From Ehretia macrophylla (Eukaryota > Streptophyta > Magnoliopsida > Boraginales > Ehretiaceae), in NCBI GenBank assembly GCA_037974665.1, contig CM075771.1, forward strand, positions 17,457,425-17,521,424: 64,000 nucleotides of DNA, in the 5' to 3' direction. Shown here one piece after another: positions 18,588-32,263 of this stretch. The position numbers and the translations under genes were made by a program. The notes below the pieces were generated by a model. The model was not told the origin of the DNA. It ran no database searches and saw only the letters and a list, made by a program, of their open reading frames with translations. How positions within the stretch are numbered: position 1 is the stretch's first letter; each line of letters begins with the position of its first letter.

Positions 18588-21500
18588 TTGATCCTTAAGG
18601 AGTTACACGGCGTATAGCATATCGTTGGAAAGCTCTCCAAGAGCTCCACGATGTGGGCAGCAAGATTGCTTGGCTGCACCTATTTTCGGAGCCCAAAATT
18701 GAACATTTTAATCAGTTTTGGGACACTTTTCTTCTTTTGCGCTATTTTTCGGTCCCGGATCGTAAGTCGTGAGCAGCGAAAAAGACGACAACCTAATCCA
18801 TCACATTTCTATTACCGATTCCCACTCCACCTTAGGCAAGACAACTTCGGTTCACGTAGAGGCTGGGCGCGCAAACCGAGGGTGTGGGGTTTAGGACCAG
18901 GTCTTCGTGGCTCTAGTGACCATAACGTTTGATCTGTAAGGAGTTACGCAGTGTACAGTATACCGTTGGAAAGCTCTCTGAGAGTTCTATGATGGGGGCA
19001 GCAAGTTTGCTCGGCTGCACCTATTTTCAGAGCCCAAAATCGAACGTTTTCATTAGTTTCGGGACACTTTTCTTTTTTTGCGCTATTTTTCCATCCTGGA
19101 TCGTACGTCGTGAGCCGCGAAAAGGACGACAACCTAATCCCATACATTTCTATTACCGAATCCCACGCCACCTCGGGCAATACAACTTCGCTTCAAATAT
19201 AGGCTGGGCCCGCAAACCGAGGGCATGGGGCGTAGGACTAGGTCTCCGTCACTCCAGTGCCCATAACTTTTGATCCGTAAGGAGTTACGCAGTGCACAAC
19301 ATACCGTTGGAAAGCTCTCCGCGAACTCTATGATGAGGGCAGCAAGCCTGCTTGGCTGCGCCTGTTTTCGGAGCCCAAAATCGAACGTTTTCATCAGTTT
19401 TGGGACACTTTTCTTCTTTTACGTTATTTTTCCGTCCCGAATCGTACGTCGTGAGCCGTGAAAAGGGCTACAACCTAATCCATCACATTTATATTACCGA
19501 ATCCCATGCCACCTTGGGCAAGAAACTTCGCTTCCCATAGAGGCGAGGGCCGCAAACCGAGGGCGTGGGGCTTAGGACCAGGTCTCCGTCGCTCCGGTGC
19601 CCATAACTTTTGATCCGTAATGAGATACGTAGCGCACAGCATACCGTTGGAAAGTTCTCCATGAGCTCTACGATTGTGGCAAAAAGCCTGCTTGGCTGCA
19701 CCTATTTTCAGAGCCCAAAATCGAACGTTTTCATCAGTTTTGGGATATATTTCTGCTTTTGCACTGTCTTTTTGTCCCGGATCGTACGTCGTCAGCCAAG
19801 AAAAGGATGACAACCTAATCCATCACATTTCTATTACCGAATCCCACTCTACCTAGGCCAAGACAAGTTCTCTTCACGTAGAGGTTAGGCCCGCAAATCG
19901 AGGGCGTGGGGCTTAGGACTAGGTCTCCGTCGCTCCGATGCCCATAACTTTTGATCCATAAGAAGTTACGCGGCATACGGTATACCGTTGGAAAGCTCTC
20001 CGAGAGCTCTACGACGGGGGCATCAAGTTCACTCAGCCGCGCCTGTTTTCGGAGACCAAAATGGAACCTTTTTATCAGTTTCTGGACACTTTTCTTCTTT
20101 TGCGATGTTTTTCCATCCTAGATCGCACGTCGTGAGCCGGGAAAAGGACGGCAATCTAATCCAGTACTTTGTTATTACCGAATCCCATGCCACCTTGGGT
20201 AAGAAACCTTCGCTTCATGTAGAGGCTGGGCCCGCAAACTGAGGGCGTGGGGCTTGTGACCAGATCTCCGTTGCTCCGGTGCCCATAACTATTGATCCGT
20301 AAGGAGTTACACGGTGCACAACATATCGTTGGAAACCTCTCCGAGAGCTCTACGACGAGGGCAGCAAGCCTGCTCGGCTGCGCCAGTTTTCGGTGCCCAA
20401 AATTGAACGTTTTCATCAGTTTCGGGACACTTTTCTTCTTTTTGGCTGTTTTCCATCCCGGATCGTACGTTGTGAGCCGCAAAAATGACGACAACCTAAT
20501 CCATCACATTTCTATTACAGAATCCTATGGCACCTTGGGCAAGAAAACATCACTTCACGTAGAGGCTGGGCCCGCAAACCGAGGGCGTGGGGCTTGGGAC
20601 CAGGTCTCTGTGGCTCCAGTGCCCATAACTTTTGATCTGTAAGGAGTTACTCGGCACATAGCTTACCGTTGGAAAGGTCTCTGAGATCTCTACGATGGGG
20701 CAGCAATCTTGCTCGGCTGCGCCTATTTTCGGAGCCCAAAATCGAACGTTTTCATTATTTTCGGGATATTTCTCTTCTTTTGAGCTATTTTTTCGTCCCG
20801 GATCGTACGTCGGAGCCGCAAAAAGGACGACAACCTAATCCATCACATTTCTATTACCGAATCCTACGGCACCTTGGGCAAAACATCTTTGCTTCACATA
20901 GAGGCTGGGCCCAAAAATCAAGGGCGTGGGGGCATAGGACCAAGTCTCTTTTGCTCTAGTGCCCATAACTTTTGATTCGTAAGGAGTTACGCGGCACACA
21001 AAATACCGTTGGAAAGCTCTCCGAGAGCTCTACGACTGGGGCAGCAAACTTGCTCGGCTGTACCTATTTTTGGAACCCAAAATCAAACGCTTTCATCAGT
21101 TTTGGGCTATTTTTCTTCTTTTGCGCTATTTTTCCGTCCTGGATAGTACGTCGTGAACCTTGAAAAGGACGACAACCTAATCCCTCACATTTCTATTACC
21201 AAATCCCACGCCACCATGGGCAAGAAACTTCGCTTCCCGTAGTGGCTGGGGCCACAAACCAAGGGCGTGGGGCTTAGGACCAAGTCTCCGTCGCTTTGGT
21301 AGCCATAACTTTTGATCCGTAAGGAGTTATGCGACACACAGCATACCATTGGAAAGCTCTCTGAGAGCTCTACGATGGGGCCAAAAAGCCTGCTTGGCTG
21401 TGCCTATTTTCGGAGCCCTCAATCGAACATTTTAATCAGTTTCGGGAGACTTTTCTTTTTTTGTACTATTTTTCTGTCCCGGATCGTACGTCGTGAGCAG

Positions 21501-24500
21501 CGAAAAGGACGACAACCTAATCCATTATATTTCTATTATCGAATCCCACGGCACCATGGGCAAGAAAACTTCGCTTCACGTAGAGGCTGGGCCCGCAAAC
21601 CGTGGGCGTGGGGCTTAGGACCAGGTCTCCGTCGCTCCGTTGCCCATTACTTTTGATCTGTAAGGAGTTACACGGCGCACAGCATACCGTTGGAAAGCTT
21701 TTCGAGAGCTCTACCGCGGGGGCAACAAGCTTGTTATGTTGAGCCTGTTTCTGGACCCCAAAATCGAACGTTTTCATCAGTTTCTGGACACTTTTCTTCT
21801 TTTGCGCTGTTTTTTCATCCCGGATCGAACGTCGTGAACCGCGAAAAGGACGACAACCTAATCCAGTACATTTCTATTTCCGAATCCCACACCACTTAGG
21901 CAAGGCAACATCGCTTCATGTAGAGGCCGGGCCCGCAAATTGAGGGCGTGGGGCTTAGGACCAAGTCTCCGTGACTCCGGTGTCCATAACTTTTGATCTG
22001 TAGGGAGTTACACGGCACAGAGCATACTGTTGGAAAGCTCTCCAAGAGCTCTACGATGGGGGCAACAAGTTTGATTGGCTGCACCTATTTTCGGAGCCCA
22101 AACTTGAACGTTTTCGCCAGTTTCTGGACACTTTTCTTCTTTTATGTTGTTTTTCCGTCACGGATCTTCCGTCGTGAGCCGCGAAAATGACGACAAGCTA
22201 ATCCATCACATTTCTATTACTGTATCCCACGCCACCTTGGGCAAGACAACTTTGCTTCACGTAGAGGCTGGGCCCGCAAACCGAGTGCGTGGGGCTTAGG
22301 ACCAGGTCTCCGTCCCTCCGGTGCCCATAACTTTTGATCTATAAAGAGTTACGCGGCACACAGCATACCGTTGGAAAGCTCTTCGAGAGCTCTACGACAG
22401 GGGCAGCAAGCTTGCTCGGCTGCGTCTATTTTCGGAGTCCAAAATCGAACGTTTTCATCAGTTTCTTGACACTTTTCTTCTTTTACTCTATTTTTTCGTC
22501 CCAGATCGTACGTTGTGAGCCGTGAAAAGGACGACAACCTAATCCATCACATTTCTATTACCAAATCCCATGGCACCTTGGGCAAGACAACTTCGCTTCA
22601 CGTAGAGGCTGGGCCCGCAAACCGAGGACGTGGGGCTTAGGACCAGCTCTCCGTCGCTCCGGTGCCTATAACTTTTGATTTGTAAGGAGTTACGCGGCGC
22701 ACAGCCTACCGTTTGGAAAGCTCTCCGAGAGCTCTACGACTGAGGCAGTAAGCTTGATCGTCTGCGACTATTTTCAGAGCCGAAAATTGAACATTTTCAT
22801 CAGTTTCTGGACACTTATCTTCTTTTACACTATTTTTCCTTCCCGGGTCGTACGTCGTGAGCAGCGAAAAGGACGACAACCTAATCCATCACATTTCAAT
22901 TACCGAATCCCACGCCACCTTGGGCAAAACAACATGGCTTCCCGTAGAGGCTGGGGCCGCAAACCGAGGGCGTGGGGCTTAGTACTAGGTCTCCGTCGCT
23001 CCGGTGCCCATAACTTTTGATCCGTAAGGAGTTACGCGGCGCACAGCAAACCGTTGGATAGTTCTCCGAGAGCTTTACGATGTGGACAGCCAGCCTGCCC
23101 AGCTGCGCCTATTTTCGGAGCCCAAAATCGAATGTTTTCGTTAGTGTCGGGAAACTTTTCTTCTTTTGAGTTGTTTTTCTATCCCGGATCATACGTCGTG
23201 AGCCACGAAAAGGACGACAATCTAATCCATTACATTTCTATCACCGAATAACACGCCTCCTTGGGCAAGGAAACTTCGCTTCACGTAGAGGCTGGGCCCT
23301 TAAACAGAGGGCGTGGGGCTTAGGACCAGGTCTCCGTTGTTCTGGTGCCCATAACTTTTGATCCATAATGAGTTACACGGCGCACAACATACCGTTGGAA
23401 AGCTCTCCGAGAGCTCTGCGATGAGGGCAGCAAGCATGCTTGGCTGCGCCTATTTTCGGAGCCCAAAATTGAACGTTTTCAACAGTTTCGGGATAATTTT
23501 CTTCTTTTGTAGTGTTTTTCCGGGGATTGTACGTCGTGAGCCGCGAAAAGGACGACAACCTAATCCGTTACATTTCTATTACCGAATAACACGCCACCTT
23601 TGGGCAAGACAACTTCGCTTCACGTAGAGGCAGGGCCCTTAAACAAAGGGCGTGGGGCTTGGGACCAGGTCTCCGTCGCTCCGGTGCCCATAACTTTTGA
23701 TCTGTAAGTAGTTACGCGGCGCACAGCATACCATTGGAAAGCCCTTTGAGAGCTCTACGATGAGGGCAGCAAGTCTGCTTTGCTGTGCCTATTTTCGGAG
23801 CCCAAAATTGAAAATTACATCTGTTTCGGGACACTTTTCTTCTTTTGCGCTATTTTTTCGTCCCGGATTGTACGGCATGAGCCACGAAAAGGACAATAAC
23901 CTAATCCATCACATTTCTATTTCTGAATAACACTCCACCTTGGGCAAGACAACTTCGCTTCACGTAGAAGCTGAGCCCGCAAACTGAGGGCGTGGGGCTT
24001 AGGACCAGGTATCCGTGGCTCCGGTGCCCACAACTTTTGATCCGTAAGGACTTACACGGCGCACAGCATACCGTTGGAAAGCTCTCAGAGAGCTCTACGA
24101 TGGGGGCAACAAGCTCGCTTGGCTGCACCTGTTTTCGGCGCAAAAAATTGAACGTTTTCATCAGTTTGGGGATACATTTCTTCTTTTGCGTTGTTTTTCC
24201 TTTGCGAATCGTACTTCGTGAGCCGCAAAAAGGACGACAACCTAATCCATCACATTTCTATTATCGAATCCCACGCCACCTAATGTAAGACAACTTCGCT
24301 TCACGTAGAGGCTGGGCCCGCAAACTGAGGGCGTGGGGCTTAGGACCAGGTCGTCGTAGCTCCAGTGCCCATAACTTTTGATCCGTAAAGAGTTACGTGG
24401 CGCACAGCATACCGTTGGAAAGCTCTCCGAGAGCTCTACGACGGGGGAAGCACGCCTCCTCGGCTGCGCCTATTTTCAGAGCCCAAAATCAAATGTTTTC

Positions 24501-25735
24501 ATCAGTTTCTGGGCACTTTTCTTCTTTTGCATTGTTTTTCCGTCCCGGATCGTACGTCGTGAGCCGCGAAAAGGACGACAACCTACTCCATCACATTTCT
24601 ATTACCGAATAAACGCCACCTTCGGCAAGACAACTTCGCTTCACGTAGCGGATCGGATCGCAAACCGAGGCCGTGGGGCTTAGGACCAGGTCTCTGTCGC
24701 TCCGGTGCCCATAACTTTTGATCTGTAAGGAGTTAAGCGGCGCACAACATACCGTTGGAAAGCCTCCGAGAGCTCGACGATGGGGGCAGCAAGCCTACTC
24801 GATTGCGACTGTTTTCAGAGCCAAAAATCAAAGGTTTTCATCTATTTCGGGACACTTTTCTTCTTTTTCGCTGTTTTTCCAGCTTGGATCGTACGTCGTG
24901 AGCCGCAAAAAGGACGACAACCTAATCCATCACATTTCTATTACCAAATCCCACTCCACCTTGGGCAAGGCAACTTCGGTTCACGTAGAAGCTGGGCCTG
25001 CAAACCGAGGGCCTGGGGCTTGTGACCCGGTCCCCGTCGCTCCGGTGCCCATAACTTTTAATCCGTAAGGAGTTACGTGGTGCACAACATACTGTTGGAA
25101 AGCTCTACGAGAGCTCTACGACGGGGGCAGCAATCCTGCTAATATGCGCCTATTTTCAGAGCCCAAAATTGAACGTTTTCAACAGTTTCGAGACACTTTT
25201 CTTCTTTTGCGATGTTTTTCCGTCCCGGATCGTATGTCATGAGCCGCGAAAAGGACAACCTAATCCATCACATTTCTATTACTGAATCCACACCATGTTG
25301 GGCAAGACAACTTCGTTTCACGTAGAGGCTGGGCCCGCAACCCGAGGGCGTGGGGCTTAGGACCAGGTCTCCGTCGATCTTGTGCCCATAACTTTTGATT
25401 TGTAAGGAGTTACGCAGCGCACTGCATACCGTTGGAAAGCTCTCCAAGAGATCTACGACGGGGGCAGCTAGCCTGCTCAACTGCGCCTATTTTCGGAGCC
25501 CAAAATTGAACGTTTTCATCAGTTTCGGGACACTTTCCTTCTTTTGTGCTATTTTTTCATCCCGGATCGTGCGTTGTGAGCCGCGAAAAGGACGACAACC
25601 TAATCCATCACAATTCTATTACCGAATCCCATAACACCTTGGGCAAGAAAACTTCGCTTCATGTAGAGGCTGGGCACGCAAACCGAGGCCGTGGGGCTTA
25701 GGACCAGGTCTCCGTCGCTCCGGTGCCTATAACTT

Positions 25736-27439
25736 TTGATCCGTAAGGAGTTACGCGGCGCACAGCATACCATTGGAAAGTTCTCTGAGAGCTCTACGAC
25801 GAGGGCAGCCAACCTACCCAGCTGCGCCTGTTTTCGAAGCCCAATTTCGAACGTTTTCATCAGTTTCGGGACACTTTTCTTCTTTTGAGCTGTTTTTCTG
25901 TCCCTGATCGTACGGCGTGAGCCACGAAAAGGACGACAACCTAATCCATTACATTTCTATTACCGAATAACGCGCCACCTTGGGCAAGATAACTTCGCTT
26001 CACGTAGAGCCTTGGCCCGAAAACTGAGGGCGTGGGCCTTAGGACCAAGTCTCCGTGGCTCCGGTGCCCGTAACTTTTGATCCGTAAGGAATTACGCGGC
26101 GTACGGCATACCGTTGGAAAGCTCTCCGAGAGCTCTACGAAGAAGGCAACAAGCTTGCTTGGATGCGCTTGTTTTTGGAGCCCAAAATTGAACGTTTTCA
26201 TCAGTTTCGGGAGACTATTCTTCTTTTGCGCTATTTTTCCGTCCCGGATCGTACTTCGTGAGCCGCGAAAAAGATGATAACCTAATCCATCACATTTTTA
26301 TTACAGAATCCCACTCCACCTTAGGCAAGACAACTTCGGTTCACGTAGAGGTTGGGCCCGCAAACCGAGGTCGTGGGGCTTAGGACCAGGTCTCCGTCGC
26401 TCCGATGCCATAACTTTTGATCCGTAAAGAGTTACGCGGCGTACAACATACCGTTGGAAAGTCCTCCGAGAGCTCTACGACGGGGGCAGCTAGCTTGCCC
26501 AGCTGCGCCTGTTTTTCAAGTCCAAAATCGAATGTTTTCATCAGTTTCGGGACACTTTTCTACTTTTGAACTGTTTTTTCGTCCCGGATCGTACGTCGTG
26601 AGCCACAAAAAGGACAACAACCTAATCCATTACATTTCTATTACTGAAAAACATGCCACCTTGGGCAAAACAATTTCGCTTCACATAGAGGCTGGGCCCG
26701 CAAACCGAGGGCGTGGTGCTTAGGACCAAGTCTCCGTCGATCCGGTGCCAATAACTTTTGATCCGTAAGGCGTTACGCAGGGCACAGCATTCCGTTCGAA
26801 AGCTCTCCGAGAGCTCTTCGAAGGGGGCAACAAGCTTGCTTGGATGCACCTATTTTCGGAGCCCAAAATTGAACGTTTTCATCAGTTTCGGGACACTATT
26901 CTTCTTTTCCGCTATTTTTCCATCCCGGATCGTACTTCGTGAGCGGCGAAAAAGACGATAACCTAATCCATCACATTTTTATTACCGAATCCCACTCCAC
27001 CTTAGGCAAGACAACTTATGTTCACGTAGAGGTTGGGCCCGCAAACCGAGGTCGTGGGGCTTAGGACCAGGTCTCCGTCGCTCCGGTACCCATAACTTTT
27101 GTTCCGTAAGGAGTTACGCGGCGTACAGCATACCGTTGGAAAGTCCTCTGAAAGCTCTACGATGAGGGCATCTTGCCTACCCAGCTGCGCCTGTATTTCA
27201 AGCCCAAAATCGAACGTTTTCTTCAGTTTCGGGACACTTTTCTTCTTTTGGGCTGTTTTTCCGCCCCAGATCGTACGTCGTGAGCTGCGAAAAGCACGAC
27301 AACCTAATCCATTACATTTCTATTACCGAATAATATGCCACCTTGGGCAAGACAACTTCGCTTCACATCGAGGCTGGGCCCGCAAACCGAGGGCGTGGCA
27401 ATTATGACTAGGTCTCCATCACTCCGGTGCCCATAACTT
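25736..27439 (+). repeat. Dimeric higher-order phase of the satellite (about 681 bp)
   Basis: Five monomers alternate X-Y-X-Y-X, starting at 25736, 26077, 26417, 26758 and 27099. X monomers share CCCAGCTGCGCCTG and CCATTACATTTC. Y monomers share CAACAAGCTTGCTTGGATGC, GATCGTACTTCGTGAGC and AACCGAGGTCGTGGGGC. Y copies resemble each other more than their neighbours. Confidence 0.7.
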
Positions 27440-30400
27440 TTGATCCGTAAAGAGTTACACGGCGCACAGCATTCTGTTGGAAAGCTCTCCGAATGCTCTA
27501 TGACAGGGGTAGCAAACATGCTCGGCTGTGCCTATTTTCGGAGCCCAAAATCAAACATTTTCATTAGTTTCAGTAGACTTTTCTTCTTTTGCGCAGTTTT
27601 TTCATCCCGGATCGTACGTCGTGAGCCGCGAAAAGGACAACAACTTAATCCCTCACATTTCTATTACCGAATAACACACCACCTTGGGCAAGAAAATTTC
27701 ACTTCACGTAGAGGCTGGGCCCGCAAACCGAGGGCATGGGGCTTAGAACAAGGTCTCCGTCGCTCCGGTGCCCATAACTTTTGATTTGTAAGGAGTTACG
27801 TGGTGCACAGTATACCGTTGGAAAGCTCTCTGAGAGCTCTATGACGGGGGCAACAAGCCTGGTGAGTTGCGCCTATTTTCAGAGCCCTAAATCAAACGTT
27901 TTCATCAGTTTCGACACTTTTCTTCTTTTGCGTTGTTTTTCTGTCCCGGATCATACGTCGTGAGTCGCGAAAAGGACGACAACCAAATCTATCACATTTC
28001 TATTACCAAATCCCACGGCACCTTAGGCAAGACAACTTCGCCTCACGTAGAGGCTGGGCCCACAATCCGAGGGTGTGGGGCATAGGACCAGGTCTCCGTT
28101 GCTCCGGTGCCTATAACTTTTAATCTGTAAGGAGTTACGCAGCGCACTATATACTGTTGGAAAGCTCTCCGAGAGCTCTACGACAGGGGCAGCTAGCCTG
28201 CTCAGCTGCATCTATTTGCAGAGCCTAAAATCAAAAGTTTTCATTATTTTAGGGACACTTTTCTTTTTTTGCGCTGTTTTTTTGTCCCGAATCGTATGTC
28301 GTGAGCCGCGAAAAGGACGACAACCTAATCCATCAAATTTCTATTACAGAATCCCACTCCACCTTAGGCAAGACAACTCCGCTTTACGTAAAGGCTGGGC
28401 CTGCAAATCGAGGGTGTAGGGCTTAGGACCAGGTCTCTGTCGCTCTGGTGCCTGTAACCTTTGATCCGTAAGGAGTTACGCGGCACACTGCATACCGTTG
28501 GAAAGCTCTCCAATAGCTCTCCGACGGGGGCAGAAAGCTTGTTGTGCTGCACCTATTTTCAGAGATCAAAATCCAACGTTTTCATCAGTTTTTGGATACT
28601 TTTCTTCTTCTGCGTTGTTTTTTCGTCCCGGATCGTACGTCGTGAGCCGCGAAAAGGACGACAACCTAATCAATCACATTTCTATTACTAAATCACACGG
28701 CACTTTGGGCAAGACAACTTCACTTCATGTAAAGGTCGGGCCCGCAAACTGACGGCGTGGGGCTTAGGAGCAGGTCTCCGTGGCTCCGGTGCCCCTTAAC
28801 TTTTGATCAGTAAGGAGTTACGCGGTGCACAGCATACCATTGGAAAGCTTTCCGAGAGCCCTAAGAGGGGGGCAGCAAGCTTGCTTGGCTGCACCTATTT
28901 TCGGAGCCCAAAATTGAACGTTTTCATCAGTTTCGGGACACTTTTCTTCTTTTGCGTTGTTTTTTCATCCCGGATCGTACGATGTGAGCCGCGAAAAGGA
29001 CGACAACCTAATCCATCACATTTCTTTTACCGAATCCTACGGCACCTTCGGCAAGACAACTTCCCTTCACGTAGAGGATGGCCCCGCAAACCGAGGGCGT
29101 GGGTCTTGAGACTAGGTCTCTGTCGCTCCGGTGCCCATAACTTTTGATCCGTAATGAGTTATGCGGCGCACAGCATGCCGTTGGAAAGCTCCCCTAGAGC
29201 TCCACGACGAGGGCAACAAACATGCTCGGCTGGGCCTATTTTCGGATCCCAAAATCTAACGTTTTAATCAGTTTCTAGACATTTTTTTTCTTTTGCGCTA
29301 TTTTTTCCGTCCCGGATCGTATGTCATGAGCTAGGAAAAGGAAGACAACCTAATCCATTACATTTCTAATATCGAATAACACGCCACCTTGGGCAAGACA
29401 ACTTCACTTCACGTAAAGGCTGGGCCACCAAGCCGAGGGCGTAGGGCTTAGGACCAGGTCTCCGTCGCTCTAGTGTCCATAACTTTTGATCTGTAAGGAG
29501 TTATGTGGCACAAAGCATAATCCTGGAAAGCTCACCGTGAGCTCTACGACGGAGGCAGCAAGCCTGATCGTCTACGCCTATTTTTGGAGCCCAAAATCGA
29601 ATGTTTTCATCAGTTTTCGCACACTTTTCTTCTTTTGCGATGTTTTTCCGTCCTGGATCGTACGTCGTGAGCCACGAAAAGGACAACAACCTAATCCATC
29701 ACATTTCTATTAACGAATCCCACACCACGTTGGGCAAGACAACTTCGCTTCACGTAGAGGCTGCACCCGCAAACCGAGGGTGTGGGGCTTAGGATCAGGT
29801 CTCCGTCACTCAGGTGCCCATAACTTTTGATCCGTAAGGAGTTACGCAGCGCACAGCATTCCGTTGAAAAGCTCTCCGAGGGGTCTACGACAAGGGCATC
29901 AAGCCTGCTCAGCTGCATCTATTTGCAGAGCCTAAAATCGAAAGTTTTCATTATTTTTGGGACACTTTTCTTCTTTTGCATTGTTTTTTCATCCCCGATC
30001 GTAAGTCTGCAGCCGCGAAAAGGACCAGCACCTAAACCATCACATATCTATTAGCCAATCCCACGCCACCATGGGCAAGACAAATTCACTTCACGTAGAG
30101 GCTGGGCCAGCAAACCGAGGGCGTGGGGCTTGGGACCAGGTCTCCGTCGCTTCGGTGCCCATAACTTTTGATCTGTAAGGAGTTACGCGGCACACAGCAT
30201 GCCGTTGTAAAGCTTTTCGAGAGCTCTACGACGGGGGCAGAAAGCCTGCTTGGCTGCGCCTATTTTTGGTGCCCAAAATCGAACGTTTTGATCAGTTTCT
30301 GAACACTTTTCTTCTTTTGCACTGTTTTTCCGTCCCGGATTGTACTTCTTGAGCCGCCAAAAGGACGATAACCCAATCCATCACATTTCTATTACCGAAT

Positions 30401-31090
30401 CCCCCGGCACCTTGGGCGAGACAACTTCGCTTCACGTGGAGGCTGGTCCTGCAAACCGAGGGCTTGGGGCCTGTGACTAGGTCTTTATCGCTCCGGTGCC
30501 CATTAGTTTTGATTTGTAAGGAGTTATGCGGCGCACAACATAACGTTGGAAAGCTCTCCGAGAGCTCTACGACGGGGGCAGCAAGCCTGTTGAACTGCAT
30601 CTGTTTTCGGAGCCCAACATTGAATGTTTTCATCAGTTTCGGGACACTTTTCTTCTTTTGCGCTGTTTTTTTGTCCTGTATCGTACGTTGTGAGCTGCGC
30701 AAAGGACGACAACCTAATCCATCACATTTCTATTACCAAATCACACGCCACCTTAGGCAAGACAACATCGCTTCCCGTAGAGGCTGGGGCCGCAAACCGG
30801 GGGTGTGGGGCTTAGGACCAGGTCTCCGTCGCTCAGGTGCCAATAACTTTTGATCCGTATGGAGTTACGCGGCGTACAACATACCGTTGGAAAGTTCTCC
30901 GAGAGCTCTACGACGGGGGCAGCCAGCCTGGCCAGCTCCGCCTGTTTTCGAAGCCCAACATCTAACGTTTTCATTAGTTTCGGGCCACTTTTCTTCTTTT
31001 GAGCTGTTTTTTCATCCCGGATCGTACGTCATAAGCCGCAAAAAGAACGACAACCTAATCCATTACATTTCTATTACCGAATAACATGCC

Positions 31091-31095
31091 ACCTT
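31091..31095. repeat. Target-site duplication ACCTT, left copy
   Basis: ACCTT precedes TGTCACGCCCC and is repeated at 34672-34676 after the LTR end CCTCACA. Confidence 0.95.
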
Positions 31096-31606
31096 TGTCA
31101 CGCCCCAACCCGGCCTACAAGGTTAGACTAGGGCGTGATCTAAACGTTCAGGACATGTCACATACTTAACCGTTTATGAAGATTTAACACCTATCGTTTG
31201 AGTCTAGACTCCAAAGTTTTCCGGAAAACCGGCAGCATGACGGCTGTAATTGGACTCTTTGGTTTGGCTTTATTCTCTAAACGCCTCAAAATTTTCTAAT
31301 CTCAAGTTTCAATTCCAACTAGGATTACTATTTAATATCAATTGAAATGCCCATTGGTTATCTCGATGTCTCGTTTGATTTATGACCTAGCATGATACTA
31401 TGTCTCGTTTGTTTGTTTATCCTCGTTACAAAAGTACCTGTTGATCTTAGCTTAATAGCGAGTACCTGTTTAAGATTGGATAGGTTCATTTACTTAGTCC
31501 TTAACTAATACGTCGTAACCTATGATAGATACTAGCAGTAATAATAGCAAAACGATCATAGTAGTGTCTAGTGTCCATCTAGCAATATCAGTACAAACCA
31601 AAATTA

Positions 31607-31629
31607 GACCCCAAATTATAACGGGGGTC
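31607..31629 (-). other. LTR stem-loop, solo LTR copy at 31096
   Basis: GACCCC and GGGGGTC arms are conserved with loop AAATTATAAC, so the loop has changed but the stem has not. Confidence 0.55.
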
Positions 31630-31727
31630 TTTTACATTACAAATAACAAGCAACATAAAGGAAATAGTCTTCAAGTAGCATAGAGTTCACAAGTAGCCAC
31701 AATCACGCAAAGCACACAAACAGGCAA

Positions 31728-31986
31728 TCACTCCAAGGATTCATCGTTAGGCACACCGTCCTCGGGTACCTGTTCTGGATCTTCTTCACCTGTGATGATA
31801 AAAGAGGGTGAGTTCTTATGAACTCAGCAAGGGGGAACGAGAAATAGGTTTTGAAACTCATTTTCGGGTTCAACTTATGAAATCCTTTTGCAAGCATGAA
31901 TATAACAATAATATAAGTACGGGAACAGAAATACCAGTCTTTCCTCCCTGAGGTTCTCTAGGAACCAAGCGAGAGTACTTATACAC
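31728..31986 (-). other. Putative split reading frame in LTR (solo LTR at 31096)
   Basis: 52-nt upstream part 31986-31935 (GTG instead of ATG), GT at 31934, 145-nt interval, AG at 31791-31790, and 62-nt acidic part 31789-31728 ending DESLE and TGA. Part lengths are unchanged relative to the other copies despite several substitutions. Confidence 0.4.
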
Positions 31987-32053
31987 ATAGTAAAAATGAT
32001 ACAGTGAGCTTTTGCTCTCAGATCAGTTCCAGAATCAGTTGTTGCGGCCGACT

Positions 32054-32263
32054 TCAAATCATCCTCCAAACACGCCAAGTGGGTGTACTCCGGATGTACC
32101 CCGAAATCCTACGACCCAACTCTCCAAGGAAGTCTAGCCCCAAAGCGAGAGAGGGAATGGGACTATGGTAGTCACGGGTGCACCGGCAAGCCCGATGCCG
32201 CCCGGTGTGCGTGATCGCTACCATGCCGACAGGAAAGGTTGTAACCTTGTATGCAGTGCACAT
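32054..32263 (-). other. GC-rich 69-codon LTR reading frame (solo LTR at 31096)
   Basis: Begins MCTAYKVTTF and ends TPTWRVWRMI. Length equals the 5' LTR and 43042 copies. Many replacements relative to those copies argue against strong protein-level constraint. Confidence 0.3.

Larger units (their letters stand above)
14404..31095 (+). repeat. 341-bp satellite, block B
   Basis: About 49 head-to-tail monomers. The landmark TTTGATCCGTAAGGAG recurs at 340-342 bp (for example 16660, 17001, 18929, 19270, 26758, 27099, 27440, 27781). Monomer hallmarks in order are GTAAGGAGTTACGCGGCGC, ACCGTTGGAAAGC, the palindrome AGCTCTCCGAGAGCT, TTTTCGGAGCCCAAAAT, CTTTTCTTCTTTTGCGCT, GGATCGTACGTCGTGAGCC, CCATCACATTTCTATTAC, GCAAGACAACTTCGCTTC and GGCGTGGGGCTTAGGACC. 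Monomers differ by many single-base changes and two carry large deletions. The block has no inverted monomers. No gene is seen in it. Confidence 0.97.

Noticed and set aside
14404-31095. CRISPR-like or bacterial repeat array
   Set aside because: Units are 341 bp with no spacers, and the plant retrotransposon context excludes it.
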